Positions 51,764 to 62,764 of a stretch of DNA of 64,000 nt are shown here, piece after piece. The first letter of the stretch is position 1; the number at the start of each line of letters is the position of its first letter. Under the pieces are notes generated by a model. The model did not search any database. It had not been told where the DNA came from and saw nothing but the letters and a program-made list of their open reading frames with translations. The translations under genes and the position numbers were made by a program. The DNA comes from Neonectria sp. B-13 (lineage: Eukaryota > Ascomycota > Sordariomycetes > Hypocreales > Nectriaceae), in the NCBI GenBank assembly GCA_002682825.1, contig NOKP01000001.1, forward strand, positions 4,157,296 to 4,221,295. The letters are read 5' to 3'.

Positions 51764-53680
51764 ATGCCTCCCTTGCAACCTTTCGCGGCCGCTTGGTCGC
51801 GAGGTGCTCGCTGCGGTGACATCCTTAAGACGCCCGAGCCCACGACGGACGGCGACGCCCAGCCTCCGTCCCCCCCGCGACCGCGATTCCGAATTAAGAG
51901 GAGGAATGCGTCCAATCTCAATGCGCCCACCCAGCAGTTTCTCGCCTCGGTAGCCGCTGCAGATATTCCAATCCCGAGCATCGAGGAGCCCCGCGTGCTT
52001 GACGAGGACATGGTCGACACCCTGTATCCCATGTCCCAGCTGGGCGACTTGGATGACTTACCTCTGACACCTCACGGTGGCCAGGAGCGCATCTTCTCCC
52101 CCCCCAAGACTCCTGCGCCGGGACTCGTGCCCTCTCTATCGCCGAAACAGTACCCCAACTGGTCCATCGATTCAACCCTCAGCAGCTTGGATTCAAGCCC
52201 GGACTATGAATCCAGTCGCCCCTCCACGGCCCACTCGACACACACCAGCACTTCCCTGCTCAGCTACTTTTCAATCAGCTCCGACGAGCTGAACCAATGT
52301 GTGAGCCCTGACACGGAGAAGGCTGATCAGTTCGGCGAGACATCTACTGAAGATGCCGACAAGACCATCAAGGCCAAACCCAGCGCAGTGCCGAGGGCAA
52401 AGTCAAGGAGAGCTCCCTGGACAAAGCCAATGAGCCAACACTTGTGGTCCACATACATGATATACTTGCAAGATCCCAAAGTCACACCATTTCGCCTCGG
52501 TAAGAGTGGGATCCCCCCACACGGAGTATGCCTGCGTGTTGCGCGAGAAGCAAAGAGGAGCTGGAAAGGGACCAAGCCCCAGGCAATTGCCGACAGCAAC
52601 AGCGGTAGCATAACACCAACCGCCCAGAGCTCGGGTACCTTTGTCCAATGGCCGCATACTTTGGCCGTCACCCGCGCTCATCTCAGGGAGCTTTGCAAGG
52701 CCAATGCCAGGACATCGGCGCGCAATCAACAGTACATGGCCAACAGCCCAACCCCCTATGGAAAGAGCGCGGTTCGCTTTTGGAACCGACGCTCTGCGCC
52801 AGCGCGATCTCCTTCGGTCTTTTCAGGCCAAGATATGGTCATGTCGCTGGCCGTGAGCACCTCCGAGTCAATGCAGTTGCAGGGACCCTTGGCCCAGCTT
52901 ACCAACTCGCAACCCGACCCTCAACCCGAGGAGCTGCCTTCTCCACCGTCGTACACGGAGGCCTTCCCTCCGTTCCCCGGCCACGAGCCTCTGGAGTCCG
53001 AGCGAGGTCAGCTCGCGTCGCCATTCACTGCTCGAAGCTACGGCCCCAGCTCTTCAAGCTCGCTGCCCTCAAGCTTCGTTATCGATAGTGACCTGCAAAG
53101 GCAAAGTCACACAGCCGGACCGCGCCGGGCCTTGAAGTCTCCCGTTAGGCTTACCCGCAGTCGGTCTACACAAAAGCGACGGTCCAAGCAGCCGTTGCTG
53201 GAGCCTCGGAGAATTAAGCGACCCAGCCTGGGGTCCGATCTCTGGGTGGATCCATCATCTGTCGGTGATGGGCTCAGCGCTGGACAACATATGCCTGAGT
53301 TTAGCTCCACCTCTCTGGATGAGAGAGACAACCTGTTTGTGCCTCGCGCGAATCTCCAGGAGCTCTTCCAGGCTTCCCGCCCTCTTCCTCCTCTGCCTAC
53401 CCAGACAACCATGTTAGCACCTCCGGCAGAGGCCCCTCCACGACTAGGATCGCCCTTCTCCCTCACAAGCTCCAGCCATTCCTTTCCCAATCGCTTAACC
53501 CATTCTTCGAGCATAGACATGGGGACGATTCGCAGGCCTTTCAATACGGTTCAGCAATCCGGAGACAGCGGGCCGGTTACAAGATCCTCTCTGGCCACTC
53601 GGCTTGCCTACATCGACGAACGACTTAAAGACTTTCGCCGCCGAAGCAAGCCTCGACGACGATCCGAGTCTCCGCTTTAA
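51764..53680 (+). CDS. Conserved fungal protein of unknown function
   Basis: Single exon, 638 aa from the ATG at 51764 (CACCATGCC context); an open upstream extension lacks an ATG. It has no membrane segment or known catalytic motif. Most of the chain is Ser/Pro-rich and probably disordered. Two dense, probably folded blocks stand out: residues about 218-275 (RAPWTKPMSQHLWSTYMIYL, DPKVTPFRLGKSGIPPHGVC, RVAREAKRSWKG) and about 293-347 (FVQWPHTLAVTRAHLRELCK ... GKSAVRFWNRRSAP). A third short conserved-looking block ends the protein (LATRLAYIDERLKDFRRRSK). The Trp- and basic-rich character suggests nucleic-acid or nuclear protein binding, but this is a guess. The block style resembles proteins annotated only as hypothetical across Pezizomycotina. 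Confidence 0.75.
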   Translation: MPPLQPFAAAWSRGARCGDILKTPEPTTDGDAQPPSPPRPRFRIKRRNASNLNAPTQQFLASVAAADIPIPSIEEPRVLDEDMVDTLYPMSQLGDLDDLPLTPHGGQERIFSPPKTPAPGLVPSLSPKQYPNWSIDSTLSSLDSSPDYESSRPSTAHSTHTSTSLLSYFSISSDELNQCVSPDTEKADQFGETSTEDADKTIKAKPSAVPRAKSRRAPWTKPMSQHLWSTYMIYLQDPKVTPFRLGKSGIPPHGVCLRVAREAKRSWKGTKPQAIADSNSGSITPTAQSSGTFVQWPHTLAVTRAHLRELCKANARTSARNQQYMANSPTPYGKSAVRFWNRRSAPARSPSVFSGQDMVMSLAVSTSESMQLQGPLAQLTNSQPDPQPEELPSPPSYTEAFPPFPGHEPLESERGQLASPFTARSYGPSSSSSLPSSFVIDSDLQRQSHTAGPRRALKSPVRLTRSRSTQKRRSKQPLLEPRRIKRPSLGSDLWVDPSSVGDGLSAGQHMPEFSSTSLDERDNLFVPRANLQELFQASRPLPPLPTQTTMLAPPAEAPPRLGSPFSLTSSSHSFPNRLTHSSSIDMGTIRRPFNTVQQSGDSGPVTRSSLATRLAYIDERLKDFRRRSKPRRRSESPL

Positions 53681-54895
53681 TCACTCGCCACTTTTTTCTT
53701 TTGTACATTTGCTCAACGTTCATGTCATCTTATGAGATTTACGAGTATATTGACGCTCACATATCACACCGGAGTCATTCGTCATCGATACCAAAGGCGC
53801 ACAGCATACCCTCAACATGATGCATACCTTAGACGGCAGCGAAATTTCGACGACAGCCTACTGTTGTTTACACTTTCTCTTCTCTTCTTCTTCTTCATTT
53901 TTTATCCCTTCTTCTCTCATCAGGGAAATGGTCCCTATAACCCGAGTCGCATTTTGGTGAACTCCTCAGATTGGATGATCTTCTTGCCACTTTGCCTAGA
54001 ACGATCAAGGGCTTTTCTACTACTTCTTCTTTTTCCTTTTTGAATTCGGTACGATTTACAACTCATGACGATATGATACGATGGAATGACCAGCGGCTAG
54101 GCCAACAGAGCCTCGCTGTCATGTTTTTGTTTTCCCCCAGCCTTAATGCCACCACTATCCCTTCGATCAGGGACGATGAATGACAATGGCTGTTGCGTGG
54201 AGCGATGCACAAATCGCTCTTACGGGATGACGAGTCTTGACGAAGACATTGATATATCTGGTAGCCACGTCTGGATAAGGGAGGGGACGAGTGATCCAGA
54301 GGCTGGGCGAAGGATATTAGGTGTCCATAGAACGATAAATGACATACTTGACACAATCTCTTTGCCTTGACTAGTTCTGTGACTTGGATATAGGTGATTA
54401 GACACATGCTGTTTTAAACCTGGGGACAATTTCGGGTTGGGTTGACTTTCCATTTCTCTTTCATGAATTACTATTTACCTAAAGTATTATCTACCTATTG
54501 AGCCAACCACCCACCACCCGCCAAAGAGCACATCGAGTGCTGATGACCCAAGACGACCGGCGAGGACACACAGGGTTGTTGGTCGTCTGACGATTTCGCC
54601 ATTGCCAATTGATTTGGGTTTCCCGAGGGTATAAATAAGATTGCGGGCCTGCCGCTCTCGTGGGCCCGGTGTTGGTCAACCTGTGAGGTATGGCTCGTAT
54701 TTGCTGGACTTGGCGTCCGGCACCGCGTGGTGGGCTTCGGGGTTTGAGATCGCCTGAGGCGATATGAGTTGAGCCCCACTGCATATGGTTGGATAATACA
54801 GAGTGAGAGTGGCCTTTTAGTATCGAAGGGTCACAAGGTAGAATGCCTTGTTCCGCCCAACTAGTGATATTTGCTTTCGTCGAGACATACTCCGC
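53681..54895. other. Intergenic between convergent genes
   Basis: 1.2 kb between the 3' ends of the conserved protein gene and the BTB gene. Moderately AT-rich with T-rich tracts near 53890. No gene was recognised. Confidence 0.6.
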
Positions 54896-55972
54896 TCATG
54901 TCTTCAGAGTACTGGAAATTGATCTCACATGCTTGATAGCCTTCGAGATCTCATCATCATCTTCGCCCTCATCCTCGTCGAGTCGTCCTGAGAATAATGG
55001 CTGTGGGACGAACTCGTGGTTCCTCCGGCTCGGGGTTGACAGACCCGCCACTACCGATCCCCGGGCGCTGATGGAGGGGTGGATGCGGTGAAACTTGGCT
55101 GAGCTGCCGACCTCATGGGGGCAGCGGCGCTCACCGACGGTAGCACGGTGAGAGTGGAAGGAGCACTGGCGGAAGCCAAAAGCACGCTCGTCATTGCGTA
55201 GACGATTGGCGGGGATACGAAGCTGCGGGTTCTTGAAGCTGATATCGAGGCCGGATTCACGCATCTTGCGCATGTGGAGGTCGTAGTCGGCGGAGAAATC
55301 AGGTAGTTGGTCGAGGAGATCGCTAAAGCGAGCGGGTTCCGACTCGGTAGGGTCATGAGCCTCAAAGTCGATGTGTGGCCCGCCGTTGAAGGAATACGCA
55401 ACCATGGCGACACCCCAGCGGCGGAGGCGGACAGAGGCGAGATCCTCGCACTCGGTATAGAGATAGGTGATGAGGCTCGGGGGTACGTCCCAGTCGCACC
55501 GGAGGTAGAGATCTTGGACAGCGTCCATGACGAGGTCCTGTAGGCGATGAAGGGCGAGGTGGGATGCGAACAGGTGAAGACGGATCATGGCCCAGTGGAA
55601 ATCGCGGAGATTTTGGTCGCCAGTCTCGCGGGCGTTTACCACGGAGTCGTCGATATAGTGGCGGAAGTTGGGACCGAGGTGAACCCACTCCACAAAGAGG
55701 GCGAACATGGAAGCCGACTCGCGGGGAAGCCAGAGGGAGATGGGCCGGGTGTGGGTGGGATCTTGGAGGCGTTCGCTGAAGAAGGACGAAGCACCACATA
55801 GGAGACGTTTGTTGACCTTGAAGCGTTGCTGCTTAGGACCAATGAGGACTGTGGCGAGAGGGCCTGGCGGAGGCGGTGATTGAGTCATTTTCTGTGAGCT
55901 CGCCCTGGGGCGGGATCCATTGCTGGTCCCGGCTAGGCGGTCGAAGCTGGCTGGTCTTAGAATCGGCACCAT
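54896..55972 (-). CDS. BTB/POZ domain protein
   Basis: Fungal BTB-domain protein, possibly a Cul3 adaptor or transcriptional cofactor. Single exon, 358 aa from the ATG at 55972, in an ideal CACCATGG context. A longer in-frame extension upstream is hydrophobic leader-like sequence starting from a non-ATG codon. The BTB region is about 40-145: LATVLIGPKQQRFKVNKRLL, CGASSFFSERLQ, ISLWLPRESASMFALFVEWV. Fungus-typical helices follow (LHLFASHLALHRLQDLVMDA, VPPSLITYLYTEC, LRRWGVAMVAYS). The C-terminus has a Cys/His-bearing stretch (FGFRQCSFHSH ... GERRCPHEV) that might bind a metal, then an acidic segment DEDEGEDDDE. Partners unknown. Confidence 0.8.
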   Translation of the reverse strand: MVPILRPASFDRLAGTSNGSRPRASSQKMTQSPPPPGPLATVLIGPKQQRFKVNKRLLCGASSFFSERLQDPTHTRPISLWLPRESASMFALFVEWVHLGPNFRHYIDDSVVNARETGDQNLRDFHWAMIRLHLFASHLALHRLQDLVMDAVQDLYLRCDWDVPPSLITYLYTECEDLASVRLRRWGVAMVAYSFNGGPHIDFEAHDPTESEPARFSDLLDQLPDFSADYDLHMRKMRESGLDISFKNPQLRIPANRLRNDERAFGFRQCSFHSHRATVGERRCPHEVGSSAKFHRIHPSISARGSVVAGLSTPSRRNHEFVPQPLFSGRLDEDEGEDDDEISKAIKHVRSISSTLKT

Positions 55973-58786
55973 GGTGATGTTGTCGATGTTGGAGGAGACT
56001 TTGACTGAAGGGTTGCAGAGACTTGGTTTCAATGAGAAGCAATGGGATAGGATAGGTGGATATAGACAAAACAAAACGCTGATCGACGAAGAAACATATG
56101 CTGGTCCGGCCAGATGAGAGAAATGGAAAAGAAGAATCGAAACCAAAGAGCGTCACTAGAGCGGCTCGCGGGACATTATCAACAAACCTGGGGCAGAGGC
56201 GGCAACAGAAACCGGTGATCCACACACTCTCACACAGTCCCATCTCGTGCTCAGACGGTTGTCAAGTCGGTCATCGACCAACTAGAACTGCTAGGTAGCA
56301 GTTGACTGACCAATGACCCCTGTTTGCGGCCCTAGTCATTCAGCCCCTGGAGCGACTGTGAGGCCTTCCCCTTCCCCTGAAGCTGTGGACTCTGATCTTT
56401 GGACCCCTGGACCCTGGACATTCTCGCGTGCAGGAGCGAAGAGGCTTAGGCAAGCCGGGCAAATAAGCATGCACGCCCAGTCATGACGCAGGACGGGCTG
56501 CAAACACCCCAACAGAGACAGACGAACCGCGCCTTGGCGGTTTCAAAGGCATCAGCGGAGCCTTCTGGGCTTGCACAACAGCGACGGGCAAAGGTCCTAC
56601 TGGCGATGGACGAAGGGGCGAAGAGACGAAGAGGGGCGATCTTCGCGAGTGGCGATTCTGGCAGCAGCCCGTCATACAGCTGAACGACTGCGCGCCCTTT
56701 CAGCGGAAGTCACGGGGATAGCCGGAGCGGGCGGTCAACGTTTCAAACTGCGGGATTCAAAACGCAGTCTTGACCCAAAGTCGACGCGCGAAACAGCCCC
56801 GGTCACACCGTCACACCAGGCGGGCGAGGGGGAGCTGGCTGTGACTCTCTGGAGGACCCGCGCCGGCGGCTGCGCCAGCGGACCAGTAGCGAGCCGACAT
56901 TGGCGGCGTCGTAGTTCAGCCCAGGACCAGGACGGCGGCATAGAAGAAATGGAAGCCTTGCCCGCGTTCGGGTGCGGCGTGACGGGGCGCTGGCGGGCGT
57001 CGACGGCGCGGTCGAGAATTCTGCCCTGTCTCGTCTTGATACCACCCAAGGTGTTCGTAGTTTCGGTTCACCGTTCGGCTAAGGGAGGAGGGTTGCAGTT
57101 ACCAGGAAGGTCGCCCAGGCCGGGGCGTTTTGCTCTGGGCGCTCCGGTATCGTCTGGTCTGGCCTGGTCAATGGTGCGATCCCTCTGCTTCCAGTTTTGA
57201 TTCTCACCGAGAGCGTGCCATCACGGCGTGCACCCTAAACACCACGCACCGGGTTGATCAACAAGAACGTGGCAGAGGGGGTTCGCAGTCTCAGCTTCCA
57301 GCTCTGATCAACGTTTCTCTCGATGCGACAATCAAATTAGCCCGACCAGAGACTGTTTCGGTCTCGGACTGGGGACTTGGCGTTTAACTTTGTTTCTCTT
57401 TGGATTGCACGTTGGTCTCGAGTTAGAGCCCCCCTTCCAGGCGGCGTGCACTTCCGTCGCGCATCGTCAGTGGCGGTGGTGGGAGATGGATGGAACAGGG
57501 AAGACCATGGTGGAGAGTGGAGATTGGAGTGTGGAGCAAGTTGAAGGCTGCTACGTAGTTGTGGTGATGTCTTCGTACAAAGCACGGATTAATTACCCGA
57601 TCGCAACCTCAGGTATCTATCTACCTACGTATTTATTTTCACCAACTGTAATCCATGCTTGTTATGACGCACATACACAGAAGAAGGCAGAGAAACTCCC
57701 TGGCACTTCCGTGAATGAAAAGTGCGCCTGCCTCTGTCCACTTCCCGCCCGCATCCTCCCGCGGGCGTCTTGGTGGTGAAACGCGTTCCTCATGGCAAAG
57801 TAGCCACGGGCCTTATCCTATCAGACAAGACCAGTTCGGAGCACAAGCACAGGCCCAACCAAGACTTGGCAGGCATACTACGTACGTACTGGTAGCCTCA
57901 CACACATCCCTCCAGCTCTGCTTCCCCATGTAACGCTTCTGGCTTCAAGTAAACTACTATACTTCGTATTCCGGACACGAGATGGAAAATGTACCATCAC
58001 ATGCCCAGATTCATCAACTTGACGCACATACCTAAGCACACCTCACATCATTCAGCTGGCAGGCCGTCATCTCATCGCACATCCCCATGCTCTAGCTGGT
58101 TCGCTGCTACTGCTCTTGCCGGCATAGCTTCCATCCCGGGCTCCAAGCATGTCACTCCTGACTCCCGGGGCCACCCTGTCTCTCCACTGTCCATCCCACG
58201 CCGGGCGATTCGCATCTGACGGCAATGATACCTTTCGTCTCTGATGATCCTTCGCGTCATCTGGCCCCTCTTTCTTGATTTCATCCTGCTTCTTGTCGTC
58301 ACTTCTCGTCACAGTTTCTGAAACATCGAAGCGCCCGTTCCCCACGTGGTGCGGGATTATCATGGGTCCCAGCTCTAAAACTGATTCATATATCCCGGTC
58401 CTCAGACCTTAGCTAGACCTTAGCTAGAACCTTCGTAGTACGTATCGTTGCTACGGATCATGGGCATCTTGACATGCCGGTTATCAAGCAACCTTGGCCT
58501 CTTGGACCAAATTTCAGACTCCAGACTCCAGATCTTGCTCCCTCCCTGCCAAGTGTCCGTCGACGACCAAAAATTATCCGTTAGGCTTTAGCCCCATATC
58601 CTCAGCATGCTTCCAAGCTCATAACTCTCTTTGCCAGTGGCCCCCCACCCCATTTGAAAACCCACCCGTCCTTATGTAGATCCGAGTAACTGCCCCAAAG
58701 CAACCATCTTGGCCATGAACTTCATGGGTATCTTATAGTTTTTAAAAAGAACCAGAAACGCCAATGCTCCAACCCCCTGCAGTTCT
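55973..58786. other. 2.8-kb intergenic region
   Basis: 5' side of the BTB gene, then DNA up to the 3' end of the zinc-motif protein gene. Frames of up to 209 codons exist (56571-57200, +) but show no family resemblance, and several frames are open at once because of high GC. TACGTA-type motifs occur near 57552, 57882 and 58436. Confidence 0.55.
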
Positions 58787-61330
58787 TCAGGCCTTGGGCG
58801 CCAGCAAGGATGCAGGTAACGACGCAGGAATGTCATCATCGTCGCTATCCGTACCGCTCGAGTTGTCACTAGAATCGTCGATCGACATGGGGTCATCCTG
58901 AGTCCCGGGCATTGCGCCCTGAGTGGAGTGGACGTAGCCCTGTGCTTTTCCGTTGACTGACACACCCGTGTGAGTGGTTTTCTGTGGTGTACTGCTTTGT
59001 TCTTGAGGCTGCTGGGGCCTGGGAGGCTGAAGTGATGCCGTGGGGTCAGTTAATTCTGCTGTCGCCGATGACCCCGAGAGTCCACCCATCTCTGTCATTG
59101 GGACCCTCTTGCGTGGCGATTCGGCTTGACTACTGCTTGACGAGACAGTTGCAGTCGATTGTCCACCATTGCCAGTTCGCGCTTTCTTGTGTGCCGGGCC
59201 GCCATCACGCCCCGAGAGCGAAGGCCCATGCGGTGTCCCAAAGAGCCGAGTTCGCTCAGCATCTATCTGAGCCTTGCTGCGTCTCTCGCGAAGTCGTATG
59301 CCGTATTTCTTGCGTGTCACGCTCTGCTTCGTGTTGTAACGATTCTTCAGACTTGCCATCTGCCTGCTTTGTTCTGGTTCTTCTAGCTTCATGGCTTCTT
59401 GCATCAGCCCTCCGTAGTGGTCCTCGGCATCTTTCATCTCCTTCGCAAATAGTCTTCGCTGGTCGGGGGCAAGCTTCGCGTACGGATCGGGCCCTGGCGA
59501 CGTCCAGCTTGTTTGCACTGCTGCCTGCTGGGGAGTTGGTTGAGCCGGTGTGGCTTGATGCTGCTGCTGCCAACTCGGAGGGGGTGGCGGAGCACCAGTA
59601 CGTCTCTCTTGCCTCTGTTTGCGGACGCCAGCAATGAGGGCAGTTATTTTCGCGGTTTGCTTTTCCGTGTAGGCTCCGCACACGTTTACCCTCTGATGAT
59701 AGTAAAGGCCGCCGCTGCTGCCAAACCGGCATCCGCAGTGAGGGCATAGCTCCTTTCCCACCTTGTCCGATTCCTCGGATTTGTAACAGGCACCCTTCTT
59801 CTCGTGCTGTGGGGGGGTTAGCCATAAACAACGACCGGGGTGGAGTCTGACTTACGTATTGTAACGCTTTTGTTGAGCTACAGGGCCAGCCGCATTGGCA
59901 GTACACAACCCCAAGTGGCGCTGGGGAACTCGGGTTGGGGGTAGTGTTGATCGCCGTGTTTTGCTGCGGTGGTTGGCTTTGGGGTATGCTGGATGCTGGT
60001 GTTTCTTGCTGCGTAGTCATAGGTGCCGGAGGAGTAGGTGACGACTGAACAGGTTTGGGTTGAATGGATTGTGATGGAACAGATGGCACAATCAGCGAAT
60101 GAAGAGAAGGAATGACGTGTTCCCCGCCGTGCTTGTCTTCGACAATGTCCTGAACATCGTATCCCAGGCGCTCAGCTCGTGCCAGAGCGTTGACCAGCTG
60201 GCGCGCGGGGATTGTCTCGAAGCGTCGAGCAAGAGCCTTGTCTAAAAAGCTAGAGCTAACTTTGTTTAGCAGCGAGTCGGCTACCTCGTCAAAATCTTCG
60301 GCACTTAGATGTTGCACGACATGCTGCTTCGACACCTTGATCATGTTGGCACCAAAATCCTTAACTGCCCGGCTAAGCGTCTCAGTGCTGGCTTGGTGGA
60401 TGGTCGCATTTAACTATCACAAGTTAGCCGTGAAAACGTCTTCATAAAGATACTAATATGCTGAGAGGGGTTGGGCTTAGGTGTAAGTCATAGTTGACGG
60501 TGAATCACGAATCTCTATTGGGTTCGAAAGCGAATGCTTGACAAACCCATGGCATGGTAGGTGAATATGACTTGGGGATGAAAGAGAGTGGCGAGCGAGG
60601 CTGGGTAACTCACAATAAATGCGACGTGATACTGCGAGCCCAACAGGGCTTTCTCCCAGCGATCTCTAATAACCTGGCGAACAGTTTCTGGGCTGGCTCT
60701 TCCGATCATGTCAATGAGCGTTTGGTAATCGGGCGAGGACTGAACGCCGTGGACTGCGGTCGGAGACTGCATGGTAGGGTCTGGGATTGGAACATCTCCT
60801 TTGACAGGAGGTGGAGGGTGTTGCTGATGATTTAAAGGCGGTGCTGAAGGATATTGACCTTGATAATTTATTTGTTGACCCGGATACTGCTGAGGTGGAT
60901 GCTGCATGGCGGAATTTGGGTGCGCGTGGTGGAAATACTCCACATGAGCTGGAGCTCGTGTCTGTTGCGGATGAGTGGCATGTTGTGGTTGAGGGTGATG
61001 ACCATTCTGGGGCGCGTATTGAGGCGGACCTTGGGTGAATGAGTTTTGGGGAAGCGGTGGTGATATGTGAGATCCAGGAGGGTGAAGGTGTGGCAAAGAC
61101 GCAACTGGGGGGAGTAAGCCAGAAGCAATAGGAGCTGTTGTGGGCGGAGCTGTCGCGGGAGGAACTGAAGGACGAGAGCCACTTGAGGCTGGACGCGATG
61201 GCGGTGCGCCGCTTGGTAGGGTCGACTCAGAAACACTCGGCGAAGCAGATGCGGAAGCATTCGACATGACGCCGTTGGTGAGACTCTGGCCTGGTAAGCC
61301 AGAGAGACCAGGAGCCACACGAGTCGCCAT
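58787..61330 (-). CDS. Gln/Pro-rich protein with two C2HC-like zinc motifs, function unknown
   Basis: Minus-strand exons 61330-60614, 60413-59856 and 59806-58787 join in phase 0 to 764 aa. Residues 1-200 are Pro/Gln/His-rich low complexity. A helical segment follows (YQTLIDMIGRASPETVRQVI ... QYHVAFI) and continues across the 200-nt intron as LNATIHQASTETLSRAVKDF and QHVVQHLSAEDFDEVADSLL. Two metal-binding-like motifs lie around exon junction 2/3: C413-x3-C417-x8-H426-x5-C432 and C445-x2-C448-x12-H461-x5-C467. A basic region follows (KNRYNTKQSVTRKKYGIRLR), and then a Ser/acidic tail (DDSSDNSSGTDSDDDD). Nuclear location is likely from composition. It resembles uncharacterised Sordariomycete proteins; I cannot name the family. 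Confidence 0.78.
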
Positions 61331-62764
61331 CTTGGTCCGGATCTTTTAGACGCCAGTCGCGTGAGTTCGTCGCGCTGCCTCCGCGGTTGAGAGGCGTCTC
61401 AGTGCTGTGCAGGGATAGGTTGCCGGATGTCACCGTCAGTTGATTCTGTGGACATGAAGGGAGGCACAGTAGAAGTTGGCAAATAGTCTCGAAGGAGCGT
61501 AGAGAAAGCTTAATCTCCTCAACAATCGTAAGAGAGTGGAAGGTGCGCTTCAAATAGTGAGGCCCGGCAGACTCGAGATGCGTTGCGCTGCTCCTGTCCT
61601 GAGTGCAGCTACGTGGAACGCGTTCGGGTGAAAGGCGCTAATAAAACTGAGAGGTCCTAAAGTGCTTGGAGAGCCCACTTGAAGACAAAAGCAGGCGGTG
61701 CAAGGGGGAGAGTGAGATGATTGCAGCTTATAAATTTGCTAGCGTCTTAGGTTAGCGTTAAAAAGTAAGCGAAGCAGCCAGGCAGCCAATCAGAGAATAT
61801 ATTCTAAGTATTGAAGCCTAAGTATTCAGGCATGAATAGTAAGTTTGAAACAATTCTTATCAGTGGTAGGGGAGCCCAGCTAGGTACCACAATTTTGCTT
61901 TTTATTTGGCTGCAAACTCACTAGTGCCATCTCTTTCATTGGCTTTATTACTACAATGCTAACAAAGTGGCACCACACTGTTATAACAAGTACTAACATA
62001 GCTATATCTAACAAGCACTGTCGCTGTTCATAACTCACCTCTCAACCTTTTGGAAAAACGAGTTTCATCTTCGCGAAATTGCACATTGTGGTTGACTCCT
62101 TATATGAGTTGCTTCGCTTCCTAGCAGCAGACGCATGGCCATTGGCTGCGTGAAGCTTGTACTTACCACAAAGAGCAATCGGTGCCTGAACCTACTGGGC
62201 CTGTCATGCAAATGTCATCACTTAGCCCCAATGATATTGCAGGTCATGTATGACTTGTATCACTGCTTCCTCTGTTAGATAAGAAATCACATTTAAGCGC
62301 CCAATGGCTGGATAAAGTAATATACAAGATGAGAGAGACGTCTTCTCTTTTCGAGGATATCCACTTTTTCTTCAGGGAACCCGAGCGGAGGAGCCGCTCA
62401 AGGTGATCGCTGCGTCAGTAACCATTCTCATATGGCCATAGATTGCATCAAGTCATCAGCATTTCGTTTACAGTGTCAAGACGCAATAACGTAAAAATGG
62501 AACGGAAATACCCGAGAACTGTATAGCACAGCGCATTTGGTTTGAAGAATTCTTGGCTTGTCCCCGCGAAACTGGTATCCTGTCACACAGCTTCTCCACA
62601 TAATGCACAATCTGCAACACCGTGCCATCGTGGTATCAAAATCCCCCCAACTCCGATTCTCCCATAGTAAAATAACGGCCGTAATAGCGTCGTGGAGCGT
62701 AGTCCCCCATCCCATCATGATATTCTTGGTGAGATCCTCTTTTGTTTTGGACGCGGCTTGTTTA
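61331..62764. other. Intergenic, including an AT-rich island
   Basis: The part nearest 61331 is the leader of the zinc-motif gene. From about 61720 to 62340 the DNA is distinctly AT-rich and contains short repeats such as CTAAGTATT at 61804 and 61818. No gene or intact mobile element was recognised. Confidence 0.55.

Noticed and set aside
56571..57200. 209-codon plus-strand frame
   Set aside because: All neighbouring frames are also open in this GC-rich DNA; Arg/Gly/Ala-rich with no recognisable motif.
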